Shown one piece after another: positions 1 to 5,706 of a stretch of DNA of 5,808 bases; within the stretch, counting starts at the first letter, position 1; each line of letters opens with the position of its first letter. A program made the position numbers and the translations under genes. The notes beneath the pieces were generated by a model that saw only the letters and a list, made by a program, of their open reading frames with translations, was not told the origin of the DNA and did no database searches. This stretch comes from a bacterium. GTDB lineage: Bacteria; Verrucomicrobiota; Verrucomicrobiia; Limisphaerales; J093. Where the stretch lies: NCBI GenBank assembly GCA_021784265.1, contig JAJXTA010000218.1:1-5808 (forward strand), given 5' to 3'.

Positions 1-1806
1 GTTGCCCGGCCCGAGCAGGGTTAGGGGGTTCGAGTCGCTGAAGCCGTTGTGGAAAATCACTTGCCCGATCGGGTCCACTACCCGCCAGCTCACATAATTG
101 AGATTGGTGCGCCCGTAGGCCTTGAGCTGGAGCTGGTCCCCGGCCACGCCCGGGAACTGCCACATCCGCGTCCGGGTGGCTGGGGTGAGGTCGGCCACCA
201 TGGGGGTGCCAAGGGTCAGCACGGGCGCGTCCGCGAGATTGAGGAAGGCGAAACCGTAGGCCGGCGTGGCGTCGCCTTGATCGCTGACGGTGAGAGTGTA
301 GTCCCCCGGGATCAGGCTCGTGGTCACCTGTTGATCGCCGATGCTGTAGCCGTCCGAGTACTGGAAGGAGCGGTGGTCCACCACGACCCCGGCGGGCCCG
401 CTCAGCGTCCAAAGGACGGTGCTGTCGCCCGCCAAAGCGTCGAAATAGAACCGGGCGGACGTCGCCAAGTGGAACGTGTAGGCGTCCTGTTGGCCCGGGG
501 AGGTCAGGGCACCAACGGTGCCTTCGACGGCCAGGACCGTGAGGCTTGCCGTCGGCGGTCCGCTCAGCGATGGGGTCGCGGCGGCGGCGGCGGCTGTGGT
601 CGTGAGAAAGCCGGCATTCGTCGCGACCAACGTGAGCGAGAGCGTCGCCTGGCCGCCGGCAGGCAGATTGCCGAAGCTGGCGACCACCTGGCCCCCCGCG
701 GCGCTGGCGTTGCCTTGGCTGGCGGTCGCGCCCACCCAGCGCGTGTTGGCGGGCAGGAGGTTGGTCACCACCAGATTCGTCGCCGTCGCCGGTCCTTGGT
801 TGCGCACCGTCGCCACGACCTGGAAGGCCTGCCCCACCGCCGCCGGTGAGGGTGTCGCCGTGAGGCTTAGCAGGAGGTTTGCTGTGCCCGCCAGCACCAA
901 GTTCGTGTTCACGTCTCCGACCACGGCGATGTCGGCGCCGGGGGCCGTCGCGAACTTGAGCAGCGCCCCGCTCCCATCCGTCGCCACCGCATACAGCCCG
1001 TTGGTGCCGTCGAGGTCGGCGCCAAAGAGCAGCCAGTTGCCGTCCGGCGACCACGCGGCGGCGGCGTCGGGCAGCGGTCGGGTCAGGGCCACACCGGCGT
1101 TCGCCAGCAAATCCACCCGTCCACTCCCGTCCGGTTGCACAATGGCGTAGCTCAGGTTCGTCTGGAACGCGATGCGCGTCCCGTCCGGCGACCAGACCGG
1201 GTACACATCCGGGGTGTTACCCCCGGCCGTGCCGGGAATCTGGGTCCGGCCCGCGCCATTGGTGCTGGTCAGCCACAGGCCGCTGTGGATGTTGTGGAAG
1301 ACCAGCCGGCCATCGACCGGGTTCACCGCCGGGGCGTCATCATAACAGTCGGCCCCGAGCAACTGTGTGACCCCGGAGCCATCCCGGTTCATCTGGTAGA
1401 TGCCGCACGCGTAGTCAAAAACGATGCGGCTCCCGTCCCGGGTCCAGTCGTAACTGACGACGTAATCGTTGTTTTGGTACACCCGCGTCTCCGTCCCCAG
1501 GACCAGGTCCCGCACCCAAACGTCCCCGCGTGAGTAGGGATTCCCGCCCCGGTGGAACACCAGGTAACGGCCATCGGGCGAGAGACGGGGCCACTCCCCG
1601 CTAGTAATGGCCACGTCTGCCGAACCGTCCCCGGCGGCGAACCCAATGGTGCCGTCGGGAGTCCCGGCGCGGCTGTACACAATGGTGCCAGACACCCCGG
1701 CCGCGCCCCCGGTCGGGACCAGCACTCCCACGGCTAAGCCCCAACCACAACCGGTGATAAGGGCGGCGGTACGCGATACGAACGCCAAGCAGGCAGGCAG
1801 TCTCAT
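1..1806 (-). CDS. Secreted beta-propeller (PD40/TolB-like) protein with DUF11 and prepeptidase-like C-terminal repeats; 3' end outside window
   Basis: Exported surface or periplasmic protein of unknown substrate; 602 codons are visible and the frame is still open at base 1. The start is ATG at 1806-1804. It is followed by arginines at residues 2 and 12 and a hydrophobic stretch at about 13-31, ending in a small-residue GGAAG region that fits signal peptidase I cleavage near residue 37. Residues 40-285 carry at least five propeller blade motifs of the type W-SPDG-x-x-(I/L)-x-F: about 72-84, 120-130, 159-170, 204-214 and 251-261. Residues 309-425 look like a DUF11 domain (VRNQGPATATNLVVTNLLP and a later NLPAGGQATLSL). 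Residues 428-522 form a beta domain like bacterial prepeptidase C-terminal domains (DAYTFHLAT, GDYTLTV). A second copy starts at about 530 and is cut by the window edge. A full protein could carry more repeats and a sorting tail. No good Shine-Dalgarno is seen; the upstream bases read AGCGACCT. Domain calls are from motif recognition; enzymatic activity is not indicated. Confidence 0.88.
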   Translation of the reverse strand, partial: MRLPACLAFVSRTAALITGCGWGLAVGVLVPTGGAAGVSGTIVYSRAGTPDGTIGFAAGDGSADVAITSGEWPRLSPDGRYLVFHRGGNPYSRGDVWVRDLVLGTETRVYQNNDYVVSYDWTRDGSRIVFDYACGIYQMNRDGSGVTQLLGADCYDDAPAVNPVDGRLVFHNIHSGLWLTSTNGAGRTQIPGTAGGNTPDVYPVWSPDGTRIAFQTNLSYAIVQPDGSGRVDLLANAGVALTRPLPDAAAAWSPDGNWLLFGADLDGTNGLYAVATDGSGALLKFATAPGADIAVVGDVNTNLVLAGTANLLLSLTATPSPAAVGQAFQVVATVRNQGPATATNLVVTNLLPANTRWVGATASQGNASAAGGQVVASFGNLPAGGQATLSLTLVATNAGFLTTTAAAAAATPSLSGPPTASLTVLAVEGTVGALTSPGQQDAYTFHLATSARFYFDALAGDSTVLWTLSGPAGVVVDHRSFQYSDGYSIGDQQVTTSLIPGDYTLTVSDQGDATPAYGFAFLNLADAPVLTLGTPMVADLTPATRTRMWQFPGVAGDQLQLKAYGRTNLNYVSWRVVDPIGQVIFHNGFSDSNPLTLLGPGN

Positions 1807-2019
1807 AGGTCGCTTCGATTTCTGGGTTCCAATGTCCGCCCGAACCCGCGCGGCGTCGGGCGCGCGCGCTTGGCCACGGCCAGCCCCGTGGAGGCCATCC
1901 TGGGGCCACGCCTCCGCGCGGAGCCCGGCCGGGCAGTGGGTTCAGGCCAAATCTTCCGTTTGAGAAGAGCAGTTTGCGCGCCAACTCCGCCGCTGTCAAC
2001 GCTACGATCACATATAATC

Positions 2020-2048
2020 ACTATAAAGTAGTACATTACATAAGGTAA
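2020..2048 (-). promoter_or_regulatory. Candidate sigma70-like promoter for the propeller gene
   Basis: Read on the minus strand, TTACCT (2048-2043) is followed after 17 bases by TATAGT (2025-2020). The -10 matches five of six consensus positions and the -35 only three of six. It would give a leader of about 200 bases before the ATG at 1806. A separate TTGACA on the same strand at 1999-1994 lacks a convincing -10 (CAAACT at 17 bp). Base matches are seen; function is inferred. Confidence 0.25.
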
Positions 2049-2179
2049 TCACCCTCCGTCTGCCCACGACCCGCGCCCGGCGCCGGCCTGCCGTGCCGGC
2101 CGGGACCGGAGCGGTCCGGAGCGCCGCGGGCGGCTGGCGGGGGGTGTTTTTTGGGGCTTGACGGGACACGCTTTGTAAT

Positions 2180-2315
2180 GCAAAGTTAGCGCGCAATGGC
2201 AATCGCACCAGAGCCCCAGGAGATGGTCAGTATAATGTAAAACGTTGACGATAAGTATGTTATGATTTACACTGTGGGTCAATCGCTTCCCCGCTCCCGA
2301 GTCCGTTAACTTTGC
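2180..2315. repeat. Pair of 9-bp inverted repeats bracketing the promoter zone
   Basis: GCAAAGTTA at 2180-2188 is exactly inverted as TAACTTTGC at 2307-2315, with 118 bases between. The similarity extends imperfectly outward (GTAATGCAAAGTTAGC against GTATCGCAAAGTTAAC, 13 of 16). The left arm also belongs to a small hairpin CTTTG-TAATG-CAAAG at 2171-2185. The pair brackets the candidate plus-strand promoter, so they could be operator half-sites, but chance cannot be excluded. Confidence 0.35.
2245..2273 (+). promoter_or_regulatory. Candidate sigma70-like promoter for the membrane gene pair
   Basis: TTGACG (2245-2250, five of six to consensus) is followed by a 17-base spacer and TACACT (2268-2273, four of six). 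Transcription would start near 2280, leaving a leader of about 70 bases before the ATG at 2349. On the opposite strand TTGACC (2282-2277) with CATACT (2259-2254), also 17 bases apart, overlaps it almost completely, so the site may be bidirectional or fortuitously symmetric. The surrounding sequence is strongly AT-rich compared with the rest of the window. Confidence 0.42.
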
Positions 2316-2348
2316 GATACAAATAACGCCTCATAACCCAACCCCACC

Positions 2349-2951
2349 ATGTCCTCGCGCCTCGATCGGCTCCGACTCTTCCTCACCATCACCGCCGCCA
2401 GCACCTTGCTCTGTGGTTTGCTCTACGTCACCGCCCAGCAGCTCCTCCGGCACTCGGCCAACGATCCCCAGGTGCAGATGGCCGAAGACGCGGCCGCAGC
2501 CTTGGCGCGCGGCGAGACCCCCGAGCCGCTGCGAAACCGTGGGGCGGCGGCGGGCCAGATCGATATGGCGCGGAGCCTGGCTCCGTACTTGATCGATTTC
2601 GACGACGCCCTCCGGCCCTTGGCCTCGACGGTGCAGCTCGACGGCCACATCCCGGTGCCGCCGGCGGGGGTGTTTGCCAGCGCCAAGGCCCGCGGGGAGA
2701 ACCGGCTCACGTGGCAGCCGCGGCGGGGTGTGCGTAGCGCCGTCGTGGTCGTCCCTTACGCCGGCCTCCACCCGGGTTATGTCTTGGCGGGCCGGTCGCT
2801 GCGCGAGACGGAGCGGCGGGTGGACCAGCTCGGCCAACTGCTGCGCGCGGGCTGGGCCGGGTTGATGGTGGCCCTGCTCGGGTTCAGCGTGCTCCTCCAC
2901 CTCCTCGCTCCCGCTCCAACTTCCGTTCCCGCGCCCGGCGCCGTGAAATAG
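2349..2951 (+). CDS. Membrane-anchored protein with a sensor-like extracytoplasmic domain, function unknown
   Basis: A 200-residue protein not assigned to a named family. An N-terminal membrane segment spans about residues 9-31, after a basic start (SSRLDRLR). A soluble region follows at about 32-165, then a second membrane segment at about 167-187 and a short proline-rich tail. The soluble part contains ANDPQVQMAEDAA at about 37-49 and a terminal (A/G)VVVVPY...GYVLAGRSLRETERR pattern at about 130-157. This pattern resembles the last strands and exit helix of sensor ectodomains that precede the second membrane helix of sensor kinases. No HAMP, kinase, cyclase or methyl-accepting domain follows, so it is a sensor-like module without output. 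The start is fixed by an in-frame TAA at 2334-2336 with no alternative start before the ATG. There is no Shine-Dalgarno (leader ends CCCAACCCCACC). It probably forms an operon with the gene 34 bases downstream. The sensing role is inferred from topology only. Confidence 0.85.
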   Translation: MSSRLDRLRLFLTITAASTLLCGLLYVTAQQLLRHSANDPQVQMAEDAAAALARGETPEPLRNRGAAAGQIDMARSLAPYLIDFDDALRPLASTVQLDGHIPVPPAGVFASAKARGENRLTWQPRRGVRSAVVVVPYAGLHPGYVLAGRSLRETERRVDQLGQLLRAGWAGLMVALLGFSVLLHLLAPAPTSVPAPGAVK

Positions 2952-2985
2952 GCGGAGGCCATCACGCCCCGTCCCCCTCCAAAGG

Positions 2986-3369
2986 ATGAAAGCCTTCACC
3001 CGTCTGATCGCCGCGACCGAGTTGGCCCTGGTCGCCCCCGCCGCCGCCTTCATGGCGGCGCTGTTCGCGCGGAACCTCACGCCGGCGGCCGTCGAGCCGG
3101 CCCATACCGCCGCGCGCGTGGTGGAGTGGTTTAGCCGGCACCTGGTGCTTGGGCTGTACGTGTTCCTCTTCGCCCTGCCGCTGGCGGCACTCTTCTTGGG
3201 CAGTGGCACCTTATGGCGCCGCTGGAAGGGCGAGCCGGCACTGCGCCACGCCGTGCGGGAGCTGCTGGCCACCGCGCGCGCACAGGCGGCCCTCCTGCTG
3301 GTGGCGGGCGCCACGCTCGTGGCCGGGGGCATCCTGGCCATCGTCGCCCTGCATGCGCTGACCGATTAA
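2986..3369 (+). CDS. Small membrane protein with three predicted membrane segments, function unknown
   Basis: A 127-residue protein that is mostly hydrophobic. Membrane segments are visible at about residues 8-28, 52-73 and 100-122. A short linker at 29-51 holds NLTPAAVEPAHTAARVVEW, and a basic loop at 77-100 contains WRRWKGEP. No catalytic motif is evident and I do not recognise a named family. It begins 34 bases after the stop of the upstream membrane gene and is very likely co-transcribed with it, so the two products may act as a pair. AAAGG directly abuts the ATG at 2986, too close to be a normal Shine-Dalgarno, while GGAGG lies 27 bases upstream. There is no other plausible in-frame start, and the MKAFTRLIA beginning looks natural for a membrane protein. 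Its stop lies only 14 bases from the convergent phoR stop. Confidence 0.82.
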   Translation: MKAFTRLIAATELALVAPAAAFMAALFARNLTPAAVEPAHTAARVVEWFSRHLVLGLYVFLFALPLAALFLGSGTLWRRWKGEPALRHAVRELLATARAQAALLLVAGATLVAGGILAIVALHALTD

Positions 3370-3383
3370 CGCGGAACCCCAGG

Positions 3384-4562
3384 CTATCCGGCCGGCAAGG
3401 TGAAGTAGAACGTTGCGCCCTCGCCCGGCACGCTCTCCAGCCAGACTTGGCCGCCGTGACTCTGGACGATGTGCTTGACGATAGCCAAGCCCAGGCCCGT
3501 CCCACCCGTCTCGCGGGAGCGGGCGCGATCGACCCGATAAAAGCGTTCGAACACCCGGCTCTGCGCCTCGGGCGGAATGCCGGGGCCGTCGTCCGCGACC
3601 CAGAGGCGGACCTGGCCCTCGGGGGCGGGTTGGGCGGCCAACACCACCTCCCCTTGCCGCCGACCGTATTTGAGGGCGTTCTCCGTGAGGTTGAGCAAGA
3701 CCTGTTGGAGCCGGTCCGGGTCCGCCCGTACCCAGGTGCCTTCCGGGACGCGGTTGTCCACCTTCACCGCCTTTTCGTCCGCCAGGGGTCGCAAGTCATC
3801 CTTGACCTTCTGGGCCACCTCGCGCGCGTCCACCCGCAGGGGATTCATCACCAGCTCGCCGCTTTCCAGCCGGGAGATCGTCAGCAAGTCCTCGATCAGA
3901 TAGGTGAGCCGGTCGGTGTGTTTCTCGATGGTCTTGAGGAACCGCGGACAGAGCGCCGGGTCGTCCTTGGCCCCGTCGATCAAGGTCTCGACGAACCCCT
4001 TGATCATCGAGAGCGGCGTGCGCAGCTCGTGACTGACGTTGGCGACGAACTCGCGCCGGGTATTCTCCAACTGGCGCAGCCGGGTCACGTCATGGAACAC
4101 CAGGATCGTCCCCTGGGACCGCTGCTGCGCGTCCAGGAAGACGCTGGAATTGACCTGCAGGGAGCGATTCTCCGGGCGGGCCAAGGTCAATTCGGCCCCC
4201 AGCACGCGACCCTCGGCCAGCGTGCGGTCGGTCAACTCCAGCAGTTCGTGCTGGCGGAAGGCCTCCATGACCGTTTGGCCGCGGACGTCGGCGGGGAGGT
4301 TGAACAAGCGGCGGCAGGCTTGGTTGACGAGTTGCACGCGGCCTTGGGCATCGAGCACGAGCACCCCCTCGGTCATGCTATGAAAGAGGGCCTCCTGCCG
4401 CCCGGTCTCGCGGGTCATGGCCTGGGTCTGCTCGACTTGCAGGCGCAGGTTCTCCCGCTGCTGGCGTCCGAGTTCCTCGCCCAGCCGCGCCAAGCGGCGG
4501 CGCGCCCACGCCAGCCCCCCGATCAGGGCGGCCATCGCCATCAGCGCCAACGCCGGCCACAT
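3384..4562 (-). CDS. phoR: PhoR-type membrane sensor histidine kinase
   Basis: Class I sensor histidine kinase of 392 residues that should phosphorylate the PhoB-like regulator encoded just upstream. One N-terminal membrane segment (about residues 2-20) is followed by a basic RRRLARL and a coiled, Gln/Glu-rich linker (21-57). Then come a PAS domain (about 57-160; MTEGVLVLDAQGRVQLVN), a HisKA dimerisation domain with phospho-accepting His178 in VSHELRTPL, and a HATPase_c domain. The latter has N-box NLTENALKY (Asn295), G1 box DDGPGIP (324-330), F-box VFERFYRVDR (337-346) and G2 box GGTGLGLAI (353-361). All catalytic motifs are intact. There is no extracytoplasmic sensing loop, so signal input must come through the membrane anchor, the PAS domain or a partner. 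Start ATG at 4562 has GGAG about ten bases upstream and lies 20 bases after the phoB stop, indicating one operon. The specific phosphate role is inferred from architecture and pairing; no pst or phoU gene is in the window. Confidence 0.93.
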   Translation of the reverse strand: MWPALALMAMAALIGGLAWARRRLARLGEELGRQQRENLRLQVEQTQAMTRETGRQEALFHSMTEGVLVLDAQGRVQLVNQACRRLFNLPADVRGQTVMEAFRQHELLELTDRTLAEGRVLGAELTLARPENRSLQVNSSVFLDAQQRSQGTILVFHDVTRLRQLENTRREFVANVSHELRTPLSMIKGFVETLIDGAKDDPALCPRFLKTIEKHTDRLTYLIEDLLTISRLESGELVMNPLRVDAREVAQKVKDDLRPLADEKAVKVDNRVPEGTWVRADPDRLQQVLLNLTENALKYGRRQGEVVLAAQPAPEGQVRLWVADDGPGIPPEAQSRVFERFYRVDRARSRETGGTGLGLAIVKHIVQSHGGQVWLESVPGEGATFYFTLPAG

Positions 4563-4582
4563 GCGCGGGGACTCCGGTGGGG

Positions 4583-5263
4583 TTAGGGCTCCGCGAACCG
4601 GTAGCCGACCCCGCGCACGGTTTGCAGGCGGGCGCCCGCGGGCCCGAGCTTCTCCCGCAGGCGGGTCATGTGCGTGTCCACGGTGCGAGTGTCGATGAGG
4701 CTGTCGTAGCCCCAGACCTCCTTGAGCAGCCGCTCCCGGTCGTGGACCAAACCGGGCCGGCGGGCCAGGCAGGTGAGCAGCTTGAACTCGGTCGCGGTCA
4801 ACTCGACCGCGTGCCCCTTCACGGTCACCAAGTGGCGGGGCACATCAATCGTGAGGGGGCCAAACTGGAAGCGCTCCGGCCCCGTCTTCGCCCCCGCCGC
4901 CCGTTGGAGGACGTTCTTGATCCGCAACACCAGCTCGCGCGGGCTGAACGGCTTGGTGATGTAGTCGTCGGCGCCCAGTTCCAACCCCAGCACGCGGTCG
5001 ATCTCCGCAGCTTTGGCCGTGAGCATGATCACCCGGATGTGGGCCGTGGCCGCGTTCTGGCGGAGGAGCTTGAAGACCTCCAGGCCGTCCAGCTCCGGCA
5101 CCATCAAATCCAACAAGATGAGGTCGGGGCGGAAGCCCGGGGCCTTCTGCAGTGCCTCCCGCCCGCTGGCGGCCTTCTCCACCACATAACCGGCCTTCTT
5201 CAGATTGAACTCGATTAACTCCAGCGTGTCCGGTTCGTCGTCAACTATGAGGATTCTTGCCAT
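4583..5263 (-). CDS. phoB: PhoB-like OmpR-family response regulator
   Basis: A DNA-binding response regulator of 226 residues, the normal length for PhoB/OmpR proteins. The receiver domain (1-120) has the acidic pocket Asp8-Asp9, the phosphorylation site Asp52 in LLDLMVPELDG, Thr82 and Lys104 in ITKPFSPREL. The C-terminal winged-helix domain (about 130-224) contains LTATEFKLL, the recognition helix RTVDTHMTRLREKL (193-206) and the wing VRGVGYRF (216-223). It is the first gene of the phoB-phoR operon and would be activated by the kinase encoded 20 bases downstream. Phosphate starvation control is the usual role of this pair, but target sites are not visible here and a related OmpR-family regulator cannot be excluded. 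Start ATG at 5263 follows GCAGGTCA, a weak ribosome site, and gives the standard MARILIVDDE beginning. Confidence 0.93.
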   Translation of the reverse strand: MARILIVDDEPDTLELIEFNLKKAGYVVEKAASGREALQKAPGFRPDLILLDLMVPELDGLEVFKLLRQNAATAHIRVIMLTAKAAEIDRVLGLELGADDYITKPFSPRELVLRIKNVLQRAAGAKTGPERFQFGPLTIDVPRHLVTVKGHAVELTATEFKLLTCLARRPGLVHDRERLLKEVWGYDSLIDTRTVDTHMTRLREKLGPAGARLQTVRGVGYRFAEP

Positions 5264-5273
5264 TGACCTGCCC

Positions 5274-5302
5274 GGTGTAGCAGATCAGGCCGCCCAGTTC
5301 AA
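5274..5302 (-). promoter_or_regulatory. Weak candidate promoter upstream of phoB
   Basis: On the minus strand TTGAAC (5302-5297) and TACACC (5279-5274) are 17 bases apart, and the -10 is preceded by TGC as in extended -10 promoters. Matches are four and three of six. A start about seven bases downstream would leave a nearly leaderless phoB message, consistent with its poor Shine-Dalgarno but otherwise unsupported. Confidence 0.2.
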
Positions 5303-5357
5303 CCCGGACAACTCCCCCGTGAGGTGGCCTGGTGGCGCGAGGCCCGGATTCGCCCTC

Positions 5358-5398
5358 GGCGCGGGTAAGCCAGGGCCCCTGGCGTTGCGGCCCGCGCC
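5358..5398. repeat. Nested GC-rich inverted repeat between the VPDS-tail fragment and phoB
   Basis: Outer arms GGCGCGGG (5358-5365) and CCCGCGCC (5391-5398) are perfectly complementary. Inside them GCCAGGG (5369-5375) pairs with CCCTGGC (5377-5383) around a single C. Together they can form a two-tier hairpin or cruciform. No T run follows on either strand, so it is not a standard intrinsic terminator. It lies downstream of the fragment's stop and upstream of phoB, where a transcription boundary would be expected. Confidence 0.5.
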
Positions 5399-5436
5399 GC
5401 TCCCAGGTCAGGGAGGGTCGTGGCCGGGGTCCCCGC

Positions 5437-5706
5437 TTAGGCGGCGGCGCCAGTGCGTTGACCGGCGCGGCCGTAGCGGCTGAAGACCCAGCCGAGGCAG
5501 CCCAAGGCCGTCAGCAGCAGCCCGCCGGTTGGCGTGCTGTCCGGCACGCCGGGCGCGTTGATGGCATTGCCCGTCATCTCGACGCGAAAGCCGGTTGGAC
5601 CCGAGTCATTGTTGACATCAAACTCGAGCGTGTTCACGCCCGAAACAAAGTCCGCGCTGGTGGTGATGGAGAAGCCTGTAAACGACGAAAAGCCGACCTG
5701 GTTCAA
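5437..5706 (-). CDS. C-terminal fragment of a VPDSG-CTERM-type exported protein (5' end missing or broken)
   Basis: Readable as 89 residues from a TTG at 5706 to TAA at 5437-5439. The body (residues 5-48; FSITTSADFVSGVNTLEFDVNN then GPTGFRVEMTGNA) has the beta-sandwich ending common in PEP-CTERM-like exported proteins. It leads into VPDSTPT at 54-60, a hydrophobic helix at about 61-74 and a basic cluster with Arg77 and Arg80. That tripartite tail matches VPDSG-CTERM sorting signals, which exosortase-type enzymes process during export. Such proteins normally begin with a signal peptide and a longer body. Here the frame continues upstream without any ATG to an in-frame TAG at 5785-5787, and the added residues look non-structured. 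The TTG has no ribosome site. The gene is therefore probably a 3' remnant or is frameshifted near 5706; a short intact protein is less likely. Confidence 0.55.
   Translation of the reverse strand: MNQVGFSSFTGFSITTSADFVSGVNTLEFDVNNDSGPTGFRVEMTGNAINAPGVPDSTPTGGLLLTALGCLGWVFSRYGRAGQRTGAAA

Larger units (their letters stand above)
1807..2348. other. Divergent intergenic region, AT-rich flanks around a GC-rich core; no gene seen
   Basis: This 542-base region separates the minus-strand propeller gene from the plus-strand membrane gene pair. Positions 1807-1980 are GC-rich and give frames on the minus strand that show no recognisable protein character. Positions 2000-2050 and 2165-2340 are AT-rich and hold the promoter-like elements listed separately. 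Positions 2070-2145 are extremely GC-rich with several short stems, for example GGACCG/CGGTCC at 2103-2117 with loop GAG, and GCCGGC at 2082-2087 pairing with 2095-2100. A run of six T follows at 2147-2152. No tRNA, riboswitch or protein could be recognised here. Confidence 0.6.

Noticed and set aside
49..1150. Long plus-strand open frames across the left end
   Set aside because: They are antisense to the propeller/DUF11 gene, which has clear repeats and domains. The plus-strand products are low-complexity.
1747..1758. Lipoprotein lipobox ITGC at residues 17-20 of the propeller protein
   Set aside because: The hydrophobic stretch continues well past the cysteine and a better type I cleavage region lies near residue 37, so a lipoprotein is not claimed.
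1993..2011. Possible Pho box beginning CTGTCAA near the propeller gene
   Set aside because: The second half-site expected 11 bases later (ACGATCA) does not match CTGTCAT well enough, and the Pho box consensus for this lineage is not known to me.
2103..2152. Intrinsic terminator formed by GC-rich stems followed by TTTTTT
   Set aside because: The nearest clean stem (2103-2117) ends 29 bases before the T run, the closer stem has an impossible two-base loop, and no plus-strand gene ends upstream.
2331..3341. Minus-strand open frame of 336 codons over the membrane gene pair
   Set aside because: The plus-strand frames give coherent membrane topologies, an operon layout and a stop-bounded ATG; the minus frame is Arg/Ala/Gly-rich with no recognisable domain.
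3213..4586. Long open frame of 457 codons on the plus strand across the phoR region
   Set aside because: It is antisense to phoR, whose motifs are complete. The translation is Gly/Ala/Arg/Gln-rich with no domain, as expected for the shadow of a GC-rich gene.
4577..5218. Plus-strand open frame of 213 codons opposite phoB
   Set aside because: It is the shadow of a fully conserved response regulator and has no start signal or recognisable motif.
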